Shown here in pieces: positions 42,141 to 51,964 of a stretch of 64,000 bases of DNA; position 1 is the stretch's first letter, and the number at the start of each line of letters is the position of its first letter. The DNA comes from Alicyclobacillus mali (GTDB lineage Bacteria > Bacillota > Bacilli > Alicyclobacillales > Alicyclobacillaceae). Below the pieces are notes generated by a model. It searched no databases. It had not been told where the DNA came from and saw only the letters and a program-made list of their open reading frames with translations. The DNA lies in the NCBI RefSeq assembly GCF_017329565.1, contig NZ_JAFMTT010000001.1; one strand, 5' to 3'. Position numbers and translations under genes: made by a program.

Positions 42141-43132
42141 AGATGTGGCCCGTGAAGTGTAAGCCGGTCGCCATGGAACGCATCTGGGGCGGCGATGAAT
42201 GGAAGTCGATGTTTGGGGTGAAGACGGATCGCCCCATCGGCGAATACTGGGTCATCTCGGCACATCCGAACGGCATGAGCGTCGTCGACGGCGGACCGCT
42301 CGATGGCAGAACTCTGCAGGAGCTCGTCGAGAGCTATCCAGACGCCTATCTCGGCCAGCACTCGCCCCAGAAGCGGTTCCCGCTCCTCGTCAAGTTCATC
42401 GAAGCCCACGACGATCTGTCCGTCCAGGTCCATCCGGACGACGCCTACGCGCAAGCACAGGAGGGGGACGCGGGCAAGACGGAGGCGTGGTACGTCCTCG
42501 AAGCCCCGCGGGACGGGCGGGTGATCCTCGGCCACTCGTTCCCCGACAGGGAGACCTACCTTCGCGCCGTGCGGGAGGGCCGGGTGCGCGATTACTTGAC
42601 CTATCGGCCCATTCAAAAGGGCGATCTCGTCTTCGTGCCGTCGCGCACGCTCCACGCGTTGCTCCGGGGCACCAAGGTGCTCGAAATTCAGCAGACCTCC
42701 GACGTGACGTACCGCGTGTACGACTGGGATCGGGTTGATGCCAACGGCAAACCGCGCGACCTGCACATCGAAAAGGCGGCGGACGTGATGGCGTATGGCA
42801 CAGAGCCGCCCGAGCCAACGCCTTTGGCGATGGTGGACGAGCCTGGGCTTCAAATGGTGCGGCTGGTGTCGTGTCCGTATTTCACCATCGATCGCGTCCG
42901 CGTAGTTCGACGAGCCGCCGAGATGGAACAGGGCGTGCGCGGGAATCCGGACTGCGCGATGGTGGTTGAAGGTTCCGGGCACCTGCGCTGTGTCGCGGAA
43001 GGCGAGGAGGTGCGCCTGCCGGTCAAAGCTGGCGATGCGCTCGTCATTCCGGCGGATGTGCCGCGCTACGCGTGGGAGGCGGACGAGGCGCTCACGGTCA
43101 TTCGCGCGTTCTATGGCTCATCAGGGCCGTAA
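42137..43132 (+). CDS. manA: Mannose-6-phosphate isomerase, class I
   Basis: A 331-residue zinc-dependent cupin-fold enzyme interconverting mannose-6-phosphate and fructose-6-phosphate. Conserved are ERIWGGDEW at the N-terminus, the zinc site VQVHPDDAYAQ, KTEAWYVLEA and SRTLHALL. The ATG overlaps the upstream stop (ATGA). The 3' end overlaps the convergent membrane protein gene by 22 bases. Confidence 0.92.
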   Translation: MKMWPVKCKPVAMERIWGGDEWKSMFGVKTDRPIGEYWVISAHPNGMSVVDGGPLDGRTLQELVESYPDAYLGQHSPQKRFPLLVKFIEAHDDLSVQVHPDDAYAQAQEGDAGKTEAWYVLEAPRDGRVILGHSFPDRETYLRAVREGRVRDYLTYRPIQKGDLVFVPSRTLHALLRGTKVLEIQQTSDVTYRVYDWDRVDANGKPRDLHIEKAADVMAYGTEPPEPTPLAMVDEPGLQMVRLVSCPYFTIDRVRVVRRAAEMEQGVRGNPDCAMVVEGSGHLRCVAEGEEVRLPVKAGDALVIPADVPRYAWEADEALTVIRAFYGSSGP

Positions 43133-44298
43133 CGGATCTGCTCGTACGCGCGGAGCAGGGCCGGATCGCCCAGATCCCGCAGCTCGCCGGGGAGGCGGTC
43201 GACAAACGAGCGGATGGTCTCTGCGCGGTCGATGCTGCGCCCTGCCCGGTGCCATGTGCGCAAGCGCTGCTGCATGCGCACGCGCACGGGTTCGGAGGTG
43301 GGCACGAGCCGAAACACATCTTCCAGCCGCCGCTCCGTGATGGTGGGCCGCACGGCTACCGATGCGGAACCCGGGAGTGCCTGGGTTTGCAGGAGCCTGC
43401 GCGCCGCGAGTGCCAGCGCCACGAGCAGGGCCACGGCGACGGCCGCCGCAGCCAGCACGAGGGGCGCCGGGACGGACGTGTGCGACGGAGGCACGGGCGT
43501 CTTGGCACCAAGCGGTGGGTGGCTCACCGCGGTCTGCCTGCCTGGTACGGCGCGCGGACGAACGACTCCAGGCAAGAGCATCATGAGCCCCGCACCCGCT
43601 GTGATGAGGACAGCCGTCGTGATCGACAGGCGAACGATGGCCTTGAGCAACCGGACAGGCGCGTCGCGAAACGCCACCGCGAGCGCGATGGGCGCGAGCC
43701 ATGCGCGCCCCGCACGAGAACCGTAGGTCAACCTGTGCGCGGCCCGCGCCGTCGCGACGGCCAGGAGTATGGTGACGCACGGATAGGCGGTGGCCACCGC
43801 CTGGCCAGCGGGGGTGGACGCGGCCAGCGGGCGCACGAAGACGAGATAGGTGATCCAGCCGATCACGACCACCACCGTCGCGCTGCGAACGAGGGTCCGG
43901 CTGGCGAGTGCGATGTCGCCGTACGTCAAAAACGGCAGACAGAACGCCGCCGCGAGTGCGGAAGCGGCGATGACCGCCAACAGCCATCCGAACCGGTGGA
44001 GCGGGAGGAACAAAACGGCCCCGCACCCGGTCCCGGCGGCGATGCCGAGGGCGACGGCCTTAAGAGCGGAGTGCCGCGCCGCGGCAGCCGCGTATGCGCT
44101 CGAGGCCCAGGCGCAAACCGTGAGCCACAGGAGCTCTCCGAACGCCCCCGAGCGGCTCCAGAAACAGCTCGCGATGGCCCATGCGGCCATCATCCCTACC
44201 GCTCCACTCATCAGCGCGCGAAAGGGGCGGGGCGCGTCCCCGAGTCGTACGTAGGAGCGCCGCCCCGATTGCATTTTGCCGCTTTCAATGCGTTGCAT
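43111..44298 (-). CDS. Membrane protein with DUF4129-like C-terminus
   Basis: A 395-residue protein with about eight N-terminal and central membrane helices followed by a C-terminal cytoplasmic helical domain (about 300-395) ending DPALLRAYEQIRYGPD, similar to DUF4129. Such proteins often follow DUF58 and MoxR genes, as here. Its ATG lies within the end of the DUF58 gene (14-base overlap). The role, perhaps in exopolymer or wall-associated assembly, is unproven. Confidence 0.7.
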   Translation of the reverse strand: MQRIESGKMQSGRRSYVRLGDAPRPFRALMSGAVGMMAAWAIASCFWSRSGAFGELLWLTVCAWASSAYAAAAARHSALKAVALGIAAGTGCGAVLFLPLHRFGWLLAVIAASALAAAFCLPFLTYGDIALASRTLVRSATVVVVIGWITYLVFVRPLAASTPAGQAVATAYPCVTILLAVATARAAHRLTYGSRAGRAWLAPIALAVAFRDAPVRLLKAIVRLSITTAVLITAGAGLMMLLPGVVRPRAVPGRQTAVSHPPLGAKTPVPPSHTSVPAPLVLAAAAVAVALLVALALAARRLLQTQALPGSASVAVRPTITERRLEDVFRLVPTSEPVRVRMQQRLRTWHRAGRSIDRAETIRSFVDRLPGELRDLGDPALLRAYEQIRYGPDEP

Positions 44299-45355
44299 GG
44301 TTTGAAGCCTCCATCGCGATGGCTCGATCCTCTTCCTCCGACGAAGACATGGACATCCAGACGACGTGAATGCCGAATTGGGCCATCCGGGCTGCCTGTG
44401 CGCTCTGCCTGAGCGGGCTCAGGACAATCCAGTGCCGGGGCGACGACGAAGAGCGAACCAAGCCTTTCAGGAGCGCGTCGAGATCGCACGTCGCAATGGG
44501 CTGGGCGTGCGCGAGCAGGGATGCGACGCCTTCTGCAGAGAGCCATGCGATGGTCGCGCGCTGCCGATTTCCACAGGCGGCGTTGGTGGCAAAACAGACG
44601 CGCCCACCGCCGCGAGCGAGCCACCGCGCGATGGCGAGCGCCTGCTCGCACAGCGCGTCGAAGGCATCGGGGTGCAGCGCGCCCGACCAGTAAGGCTCGG
44701 TGGCTTGAGCGCTCAGCACGAGGGTCCAGTCTGGAGTTTGTGTGGAGAAAAATTCCTTGACCATCAGCTGACCGAGCCTGGCGGATGCGCGCCAGTGGAT
44801 GTGGCGGACGGGATCGCCATATGCGTAAGGACGAACGCTGCGCAGCGCCGTTTCATCTGGGAACGTCCGGGATTCGCGCGTCATCCAGCCGTTGGGGGAC
44901 AGAGGAAATCGATACTTCAGGCGCGTTGCGCGGGGTCTGACCGCGAGCGATGCCCGGTTTGCGATGGCGACGTGGGTGGGCACGAGACCGAGGCCCTCGC
45001 TGATGGAAGCGCTCGCCTGGATGGGCGTGGCTGGGCCGCGACGCCATCCGTAGACGGTGAACGCGATGTCGGCTTGGCGGCGTGGGAGCACGGAGAGCGT
45101 CATATGGCCGAGGCGCACGGCCTCGTCGCGGTGAAATGACAACTGCGGCGGCAGCTCCAGCTCGATCTCGGCCGACGGGATGGGCATCCAGGACCGGTTG
45201 ACGAGCGTGACACAGAGGCTCACTTCGTCACCGGGGTCCACTTCCGCGCGGCTCGCGGTCAGGAAGCCTTCGACGCGGCCCGAGACTGCGCGATCAAACG
45301 CGCGCGGCCAGAGCCAAAGTGCCATCACGATGAGCAAGGGCAACCACAGCCACAT
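44285..45355 (-). CDS. DUF58 family protein
   Basis: A 356-residue membrane-anchored protein: two closely spaced N-terminal hydrophobic segments (WLWLPLLIVMALWLWP), then a beta-rich domain and the DUF58 signature YAYGDPVRHIHWRASAR with LMVKEF. DUF58 proteins often have a von Willebrand factor A-like fold and act with MoxR ATPases. Its ATG overlaps the MoxR stop (TGATG), indicating translational coupling. Confidence 0.88.
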   Translation of the reverse strand: MWLWLPLLIVMALWLWPRAFDRAVSGRVEGFLTASRAEVDPGDEVSLCVTLVNRSWMPIPSAEIELELPPQLSFHRDEAVRLGHMTLSVLPRRQADIAFTVYGWRRGPATPIQASASISEGLGLVPTHVAIANRASLAVRPRATRLKYRFPLSPNGWMTRESRTFPDETALRSVRPYAYGDPVRHIHWRASARLGQLMVKEFFSTQTPDWTLVLSAQATEPYWSGALHPDAFDALCEQALAIARWLARGGGRVCFATNAACGNRQRATIAWLSAEGVASLLAHAQPIATCDLDALLKGLVRSSSSPRHWIVLSPLRQSAQAARMAQFGIHVVWMSMSSSEEEDRAIAMEASNHATH

Positions 45356-46338
45356 CACGGCGAGCTCACTTCGCGTTCGTGCGGCACCGCCGTGTCGCCC
45401 AGAATGGATTCGAGCAGTCGATCTCGCTCCTCGCGGTCCGCCCACGCGATGTCGAAGACGAGTCGATGGCGCATCACGGGCAAAAACGCCTCCTGAATGT
45501 CGTCCGGTGTGACAAAGTGGCGCCCTGCGAGAAGGGCGAGCGCTTGCGCGAGCCGGACGAGCCACACGGCAGAGCGGGGGCTTGCGCCAAGGGAGATCTG
45601 GTCGTGATGGCGCGTGCGCCGGGCGAGCGATACGGCGTAGCGCAACACGTCGTCGTGCACGAAGATGTTCTGCGCCAGCCGCTGAAGTTGGACGAGGCGC
45701 TCGGCGTCGAGAACCGGATCCGGAGGCTGGACGTCAGGCGCCTCGGCGATCACGCGCTTGACCATGTCCATCTCGAGGGATTCTGGCAAATAACCGAGCG
45801 AAACCTGTACGAGAAATCGGTCGAGTTCCGCCTCGGGAAGGGGGAAGACGCCTTGAGATTCCACGGGATTCGCGGTCGCCAGCACGAAGAACGGCCTCGG
45901 CAGGGGGCGTACTTCACCGTCGACGGTCACCGCGCGTTCGGCCATCGCTTGCAAAAGCGCAGCCTGCGTTCGAGGGGTGGCCCGGTTGATTTCGTCGAAC
46001 AACAGCACCTGCGTGAAGATGGGGCCCGGGTGGAACCGGAATGCTTCTTCACGCGGATGGTACACCGTGGTGCCGATAACGTCGGCGGGGAGGAGATCCG
46101 GCGTGCCCTGCACCCGGGCGAACGAAAGCCCGAGCGCTGCGGCGAGCGAAGAGGCGAGCCGCGTTTTGCCCGTGCCGGGCACGTCTTCGAGGAGCGCGTG
46201 GCCTCCGGAGAGGCACGCGGCGACAAGCAACCTGACGGCGTTCTCCAAGCCCACGACGCGATGGCTCACCGCGCGGATGACGGCGTCGAGGTCCGGCTTG
46301 GCCATGGCCACCATTTCGGATGTCAACATCTCGGGCAA
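45355..46338 (-). CDS. MoxR family AAA+ ATPase
   Basis: A 327-residue AAA+ chaperone-like ATPase. The Walker A is EDVPGTGKTRLA, Walker B is VLLFDEINRA, sensor 1 is FVLATANPVESQG, and the Arg finger region is PLPEAELDRF. MoxR proteins help mature or insert metal cofactors and often pair with DUF58/VWA proteins, as in this operon. TTG at 46338 has AAGGGGAGG 6 bases upstream; ATG 46329 is an alternative. Confidence 0.92.
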   Translation of the reverse strand: MPEMLTSEMVAMAKPDLDAVIRAVSHRVVGLENAVRLLVAACLSGGHALLEDVPGTGKTRLASSLAAALGLSFARVQGTPDLLPADVIGTTVYHPREEAFRFHPGPIFTQVLLFDEINRATPRTQAALLQAMAERAVTVDGEVRPLPRPFFVLATANPVESQGVFPLPEAELDRFLVQVSLGYLPESLEMDMVKRVIAEAPDVQPPDPVLDAERLVQLQRLAQNIFVHDDVLRYAVSLARRTRHHDQISLGASPRSAVWLVRLAQALALLAGRHFVTPDDIQEAFLPVMRHRLVFDIAWADREERDRLLESILGDTAVPHEREVSSP

Positions 46339-46382
46339 GTCGTTCCTCCCCTTCCGCGGTTCTTCAACTGGCGCAGTCGCAT

Positions 46383-47564
46383 TTACTGGAAGAACCATCC
46401 ATGACTGAACAGGCCCGCCCCTAAAACCCCGACGGTGGCGAACGCCGCAAACACCATCCAGTAGAGCGCGGAGTTGGGGCGCCGTGCGAAGCTTCGCGCG
46501 ATGCCGGCCGTCGCGGGATACGCGACGGAGGCGAATCGGAGCGTGCTCTCGAGCGGGTTGTGCGGCATGTTCGCGCACAGGTCGATGGCGGCGAGGCACC
46601 ACATCCACAGGCCGCTTTCCATACTATCCATCATTCTGCCATCTCGCGGTGCCAAAAGAAAGCGATCCCGCCAAATGGCCAACCCGCCCTGCACGCAGAG
46701 GAGGCCGATCACAAACACTGTGACGAACCCCACCGACGTGAACGCGCCTTCGGCGATGGCGTCCCGCACGTTGACAAACGGCCAGGTCCAGTGGCGGTGC
46801 CAGCTCGATTCGGCAGCCAAGAGTGCGAAAGGCGTCCCAAACCGGTGCCACATGTAGAGCGCGTAGGCGGCGGGCGTGATGCAGAAAGATGCGGTGAAGC
46901 CCAGTGCCGCGAGAAAGCGGCGGGATCTGACCAATCTGAGGACAAACAGAATGGCGAACGCGCCGAGATCGTGAAAGGACGGCGCGAGGAAGGCGCCGAC
47001 GCAGGCTGCGGCCAGGCGCCGCCTGTCCCCAGGGCGTTCGAGGCCCCAGAGGATAAGGAGAAACGCCGTCAGCGTGTACGTCTCGGTGTAGAGCGAACTG
47101 AAGATGATGGCGCAAGGGTTGGCCGCGAGCAGCATGGCCGCCGGAAAACCTGCACCTGTCCACTCCTCCTCCGCAATCGCGTAAGCGAGGGCGAGATCGA
47201 GCAGAAACAGCGCATTGGTGAGCACCCACGCCCCGCCGATGCCGAGCGCGTGGACAAGAATGGGCAGCCCGGGCAGGAAGGCGGCCGCCTTGTCATACGG
47301 GACAAAGGGCACGGAATTGCCTGTGGGGACGAACGTATTCTGGACGTCGAGTGGGAAGACGTAGCCGTAGCGGGCGATGTCCACAAACCACTGGCTGTCC
47401 CATTGCAGGAAGTTGTCGAGCCACGAGCCGGTGATGGAGAGCCGGGCCGGCGCGTTACCGATGGGGCCAAGGACGCCGATGAGGACGAGGATCCAATGTG
47501 TGGCCCATGCGGTGAGGACAGGGCGGGCCAGTGGGGCACGAGCGAGTCGGTCTTGAACGTTCAA
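46383..47564 (-). CDS. PIG-V-like mannosyltransferase family membrane protein
   Basis: A 393-residue polytopic membrane protein with about 9-10 helices. The early loop has NFLQWDSQWFVDIARYGY, with the W-D-x2-W-F pattern of PIG-V-type GT-C glycosyltransferases, and the catalytic Asp would lie there. Lipid-linked sugar donors are usual. The transferred sugar and acceptor are not known. It lies 45 bases upstream of the MoxR gene on the same strand and may share its transcript. Confidence 0.72.
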   Translation of the reverse strand: MNVQDRLARAPLARPVLTAWATHWILVLIGVLGPIGNAPARLSITGSWLDNFLQWDSQWFVDIARYGYVFPLDVQNTFVPTGNSVPFVPYDKAAAFLPGLPILVHALGIGGAWVLTNALFLLDLALAYAIAEEEWTGAGFPAAMLLAANPCAIIFSSLYTETYTLTAFLLILWGLERPGDRRRLAAACVGAFLAPSFHDLGAFAILFVLRLVRSRRFLAALGFTASFCITPAAYALYMWHRFGTPFALLAAESSWHRHWTWPFVNVRDAIAEGAFTSVGFVTVFVIGLLCVQGGLAIWRDRFLLAPRDGRMMDSMESGLWMWCLAAIDLCANMPHNPLESTLRFASVAYPATAGIARSFARRPNSALYWMVFAAFATVGVLGAGLFSHGWFFQ

Positions 47565-47604
47565 TGAAACTTCGCTCCCGTCTGTGTGCTTTGCGCGCGA
47601 AGTT

Positions 47605-47633
47605 TTGCGCGTGAATTCCGACTGTGGTATACA
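47605..47633 (+). promoter_or_regulatory. Promoter of odhAB
   Basis: TTGCGC and TATACA are separated by 17 bases. The leader to the odhA start is about 140 nt and contains no gene; a GC-rich hairpin (GGGTGTCCC with flanks) is seen but no terminator. Confidence 0.6.
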
Positions 47634-47781
47634 TAGAAATCGGAAAAGGATAGGGTTTGTCCTACCCGTCTATTCATTCTCTGACACCAGGCCGGAATTC
47701 CTGCTTGGGATCCCCGGGTGTCCCAAGGCGCCCCCAAGCGGGTGCTCCGTCATGCCCAGTGCGCGTGGAAGAGGGGTTACA

Positions 47782-50607
47782 ATGGCGAACGAACAACCTG
47801 GATCAGTGCAGACGTTCTGGCATCAGTTCTCAGGGCCGAACCTGGCCTATCTGCTCGAGCAGTATGAGCAGTATCTCGCGGATCCCAACGCCGTGCCGGA
47901 GGACGTGCGCGGTCTCTTCGCGCAATACGGGGATCCGGCTCAGGCGGTATCTGCTTCACCGATAGAGACACAACCGGTGTTCGGACCTCAGGTTTCCGCT
48001 CTGTCACCTCGCACGCTGGAGGCAGCGGCGAAGGCTCACCAGCTTGCTCAAGCCATCCGCGCCAATGGCCATCTCGCGGCGGATACGGATCCGCTCTTTG
48101 CTCCCGAAGGCTCTCCCGAGTTGGAAACTTCGACGTACGGCCTCGTGGAGGCTGACCTCACCTCGCTGCCTGCCTCGGTGGTGGGGGGCCCCGTGGCGCA
48201 GACGGCGCCACACGCCCTTGCGGCCATCGAAGCCCTGCGGAAGGCGTACTGTGGCGATCTCGGCTTCGAGTTCGCTCATCTTTCGCGCCCCGAGGAGCGC
48301 GCGTGGTTCGAGGATCAGATTGAGAACCGCCGATTCCACCAGCCGCTCACGTTGGACGAGGCGAAGGCGCTTTACGAGCTGCTCGCGCGCGCCCAGCTGT
48401 TCGAGCGTTTCATGCACAAGCGGTTTGTCGGCCAGAAGCGATTCTCCGTGGAAGGCGTCGACGCCCTTGTTCCCATGGTGGATGCGCTTGCGAAGATGGC
48501 GGTGGATGCCGGTTTCGATCACGTGTTCATCGGCATGGCCCATCGCGGCCGACTGAACATCCTCGCGCACGTGCTCAAGAAGCCATACGAGCGCATTTTC
48601 TCCGAATTTCACGCAGGCAACGGCGTGGCTTCCGACGAGGAGCTCGCCGAATACATGCTCGGCTGGGGCGGCGACGTGAAATATCACATGGGCTGGACCC
48701 GCACCTTCGAGGCGCAGAGCGGCCGGAAGGCCCGGTACGTCCTGTCCAACAACCCGAGCCATCTCGAATTCGTCGATCCCGTCGTCGAAGGCATGACGCG
48801 CGCGGCCCAGGACGACCGCACGCGGCCCGGCCAGCCCATCCAGGACGTTCATAAGGCATTCCCCATCCTGGTACACGGCGACGCCGCGTTCACAGGCGAG
48901 GGCGTGGTGGCCGAGACGCTCAACTTTTCCAAGATTCCCGGCTATTACACGGGCGGAACAGTGCACATCATCGCGAATAACCACCTCGGCTTCACCGCCG
49001 ACCCAGAGCAGGGCCGCTCGACGCGGTACGCCAGTGACATCGCCAAGGGGTATGATCTGCCTGTCGTCCACGTTTCGGCGGATCATCCTGAAGCGTGCCT
49101 GCGCGCCATCCGCCTTGCCTTCCTGTACCGGGAGGCGTTCCAGAAGGATATCGTGATCGATCTGGTCGGCTACCGCCGCTGGGGCCACAACGAATCGGAC
49201 GATCCCGCCATGACGCAACCCGTGATGTACGCGAAGATCGCCTCCCATCCGACCGTGATGGAGATCTATGCGAACGAGCTCGTCTCGCGAGGCGCTTTCA
49301 CGGCGGCAGACCTGCAGAACGTGGATCAGGCCATCGACGAGGAACTGCTCCAGGCCTACAAGAAGTACCCGGAGATCCACACGTCTGCGGCCGTCACCGA
49401 TTTCTCGGAGCCTACCGAGGACGCGGAACCCGCTTCCTTGGATGACCTGAAGGAGATCAACCGGGCCCTCCTGGAGACCCCGCCCGACTTCACCGTGTAT
49501 CCGAAGCTGAAGCGCATCCTGGAGCGGCGCAGGGACGCACTCGACGGAGGGGACATCGACTGGGCGCACGCCGAGGCCCTCGCGTTCGGAACCATCCTGC
49601 GATCCGGCACGCCCATCCGCATGTCCGGTCAGGACTCGGAACGCGGGACGTTCGGCCAGCGCCACCTGGTGCTCCACGACGCCAATACCAACGCCCGCTA
49701 TGCGCCGCTGCAGCACCTGCCAGGTGCCAAGGCGAGCTTCGTGGTCTACAACAGCCCGCTTTCCGAGACGGCCGTGATCGGCTTCGAGTACGGCTATTCG
49801 GTCGAGGCGAAGGATGCGCTTGTGCTGTGGGAAGCGCAGTACGGCGACTTCGCGAACGTCGGTCAGCCGCTCTTCGACAATTTCATCGCGGCTGCGCGGT
49901 CGAAGTGGGGCGAGACCTCCGGGCTGGTGTTGCTTTTGCCGCACGGGTTCGAGGGCCAGGCGCACGAGCACTCGAGTGGGCGCGTGGAGCGATTCCTGCA
50001 GCTCGCCGCCCGCAACAACATCGTCGTCGCGAACGTGACGACTTCCGCGCAGTATTTCCACCTGCTGCGGCGCCAAGCGGCTCGGCTCGCCAATCCGCGT
50101 CCGCTCGTCATCATGACGCCGAAGAGCCTGCTCCGGAATCCGCTCGCGGCCTCGAAGCCGGAAGATCTGACCAATGGCCGGTTCCAGCCGGTTTTGCACT
50201 TCCCCAAGACAGGGGAGAGCGCGCAAGGGGTGCGCCGCCTGATTCTCTCAAGCGGGAAGGTGGGCGTCGATCTCGCCGCGGAGATGTCGAAGCGGGGCGA
50301 GGAGGCGTGCCAGCACGTCGCTGCGGCGCGTGTGGAGCAGCTGTATCCGTTCCCGGCGGATCGCCTGAAGGACGTGGTGGCCTCCTATCCCAATCTGCAA
50401 GAGGTGGTCTGGCTCCAGGAGGAGCCGGAGAATCAGGGGCCGTGGAACTTCATGCGGCCGAGGTTGCAGGAACTTCTTCCGGCGTCGGTGAAACTCCGTT
50501 ATATCGGTCGTCCCGAGCAGGGATTTGTGGCGGAAGGATCGCCGGACGTGCACAATCGCGTGCAGGCTGAAATGTTGGCACAGGCGTTGGCAAACGATAT
50601 CCACTAA
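47782..50607 (+). CDS. odhA: 2-oxoglutarate dehydrogenase E1
   Basis: A 941-residue thiamine diphosphate enzyme, the first component of the 2-oxoglutarate dehydrogenase complex in the TCA cycle. Conserved segments include FIGMAHRGRLNILAHVLKK, DVKYHMGW, HGDAAFTGEGVVAETLN (thiamine motif), and the C-terminal WLQEEPENQGPW. Length matches B. subtilis OdhA. ATG at 47782 follows AGAGGGG; the frame runs further upstream without family similarity. odhB follows after 32 bases. Confidence 0.96.
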   Translation: MANEQPGSVQTFWHQFSGPNLAYLLEQYEQYLADPNAVPEDVRGLFAQYGDPAQAVSASPIETQPVFGPQVSALSPRTLEAAAKAHQLAQAIRANGHLAADTDPLFAPEGSPELETSTYGLVEADLTSLPASVVGGPVAQTAPHALAAIEALRKAYCGDLGFEFAHLSRPEERAWFEDQIENRRFHQPLTLDEAKALYELLARAQLFERFMHKRFVGQKRFSVEGVDALVPMVDALAKMAVDAGFDHVFIGMAHRGRLNILAHVLKKPYERIFSEFHAGNGVASDEELAEYMLGWGGDVKYHMGWTRTFEAQSGRKARYVLSNNPSHLEFVDPVVEGMTRAAQDDRTRPGQPIQDVHKAFPILVHGDAAFTGEGVVAETLNFSKIPGYYTGGTVHIIANNHLGFTADPEQGRSTRYASDIAKGYDLPVVHVSADHPEACLRAIRLAFLYREAFQKDIVIDLVGYRRWGHNESDDPAMTQPVMYAKIASHPTVMEIYANELVSRGAFTAADLQNVDQAIDEELLQAYKKYPEIHTSAAVTDFSEPTEDAEPASLDDLKEINRALLETPPDFTVYPKLKRILERRRDALDGGDIDWAHAEALAFGTILRSGTPIRMSGQDSERGTFGQRHLVLHDANTNARYAPLQHLPGAKASFVVYNSPLSETAVIGFEYGYSVEAKDALVLWEAQYGDFANVGQPLFDNFIAAARSKWGETSGLVLLLPHGFEGQAHEHSSGRVERFLQLAARNNIVVANVTTSAQYFHLLRRQAARLANPRPLVIMTPKSLLRNPLAASKPEDLTNGRFQPVLHFPKTGESAQGVRRLILSSGKVGVDLAAEMSKRGEEACQHVAAARVEQLYPFPADRLKDVVASYPNLQEVVWLQEEPENQGPWNFMRPRLQELLPASVKLRYIGRPEQGFVAEGSPDVHNRVQAEMLAQALANDIH

Positions 50608-50639
50608 GGGCGCATGCCGAATACGGGGAGGAAGCCATC

Positions 50640-51896
50640 GTGGCAGAGGTCAAGGTTCCATCGCTAGGCGAGTCGATTGTGGAAGCGACGATTGGGCAGT
50701 GGCTCAAGCGCGAAGGGGATGCGGTTGAGTCCGGCGAGGCCATCGCGGAACTCGAGACGGACAAGGTCAACGTCGAGGTCATTGCGGAGGAGTCAGGCGT
50801 ACTGACGCAAATCCTGAAGCAGGTCGGCGATACGGTCGCGATCGGCGATGTGATTGCCGTGATCGCGGAGGGCCAGGCGCCGGCCGCATCGTCCGCATCA
50901 GGACCGTCCACGCAGGCGGCGGAGCAGAAGCCGGCTGCGCCCAGCGCTCCTCAGGCGCAGGCGCAAGCGCCCGCGGCGCCTGTCGCGCCGCAGGGATCGG
51001 CACAGCAGGTATCGGTGCCGGGCGATCTCCTGGTGCGCCCGACGCCGTCCTTGCGGCGGGCCGCGGCCGCGCAAGGCATTGATCTGCGCCAGGTGCAGGC
51101 GGGTGCGGTGGGTCTCGGCGCCCAACCCCAGGCTTCGGCGGCGCCTCAGTCGGGTGCCGCGCCGGCACCTCAGCCTGCGGCGCCTGCCGCTCAGCGACCG
51201 GACGAGGAGCGGATCCGCATGTCCCGCAGGCGCGCGACCATCGCAAAGCGCCTCGTGGAGGTCCAGCACACCGCGGCCATGCTCACCACGTTCAACGAGG
51301 TGGACATGAGCCGGGTCATGGAGATCCGCAAGCGGCGCAAGGACGCCTTCCGGGAGAAGCACGGCGTGGGCCTCGGCTTCATGTCGTTCTTCACTAAGGC
51401 GGTCGTCGGCGCGCTGAAGCAGTTCCCGCTCCTGAACGCGGAAATTCAGGGCGAGGACATGATTGTGAAGCACCATTACGATATCGGCATCGCGGTGGCG
51501 ACGGAGGGCGGCCTTGTCGTGCCGGTGGTCCGCAATGCGGATCGCCTGACGTTCGCCGAGATCGAGCAGCAAATTGCCGATCTCGCCGCGCGCGCTCGCG
51601 CGAACAAGCTGTCGCTTGAGGAACTGCAGGGTGGGACCTTCACCATCACGAACGGCGGCACGTTTGGCTCGCTGTTCTCGACGCCGATTCTGAACGCGCC
51701 CCAGGTTGGCATCCTTGGGATGCACAACATCGTGGAGCGCCCGGTGGCGGTGAATGGGCAGGTGGAGATCCGCCCGATGATGTACGTCGCGCTTTCGTAC
51801 GATCACCGCATTGTGGACGGCGCGGAGGCCGTGAGCTTTTTGGTGACCGTGAAGCGGCTGATCGAGGATCCGGAGTCCCTGTTGCTGGAAGGTTGA
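50640..51896 (+). CDS. odhB: 2-oxoglutarate dehydrogenase E2 (dihydrolipoyllysine succinyltransferase)
   Basis: A 418-residue E2 component. The lipoyl domain (1-75) has the lipoylated Lys in LETDKVNVEV. A long Ala/Pro/Gln linker follows, then a degenerate peripheral subunit-binding domain (RPTPSLRRAAAAQGIDLRQV, lacking the usual GR-x-T/R-K-x-D-V end), another linker, and the catalytic domain ending YDHRIVDGAEAVSFL with His and Asp. GTG start with GGGGAGG upstream. E3 (lipoamide dehydrogenase) is not in the window. Confidence 0.94.
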   Translation: MAEVKVPSLGESIVEATIGQWLKREGDAVESGEAIAELETDKVNVEVIAEESGVLTQILKQVGDTVAIGDVIAVIAEGQAPAASSASGPSTQAAEQKPAAPSAPQAQAQAPAAPVAPQGSAQQVSVPGDLLVRPTPSLRRAAAAQGIDLRQVQAGAVGLGAQPQASAAPQSGAAPAPQPAAPAAQRPDEERIRMSRRRATIAKRLVEVQHTAAMLTTFNEVDMSRVMEIRKRRKDAFREKHGVGLGFMSFFTKAVVGALKQFPLLNAEIQGEDMIVKHHYDIGIAVATEGGLVVPVVRNADRLTFAEIEQQIADLAARARANKLSLEELQGGTFTITNGGTFGSLFSTPILNAPQVGILGMHNIVERPVAVNGQVEIRPMMYVALSYDHRIVDGAEAVSFLVTVKRLIEDPESLLLEG

Positions 51897-51909
51897 CATT
51901 CCGAACTGG

Positions 51910-51945
51910 ACGGCGGGGGCGGCACAGGCCGCGCCCCGCCGTTTC
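51910..51945 (+). terminator. Terminator of odhAB
   Basis: ACGGCGGGG and CCCCGCCGT pair around an inner CGG/CCG helix and are followed by TTTC. Confidence 0.8.
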
Positions 51946-51964
51946 TGTGCCGTCCCTCTCATCG

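Noticed and set aside
43072..44412. A 446-codon plus-strand frame across the DUF4129-like gene
   Set aside because: Shadow of the minus-strand gene; Arg/His/Gly-rich and without features.
48004..50226. A 740-codon minus-strand frame inside odhA
   Set aside because: Antisense shadow caused by codon bias; composition is Arg/His/Val-rich and no domain is recognisable.
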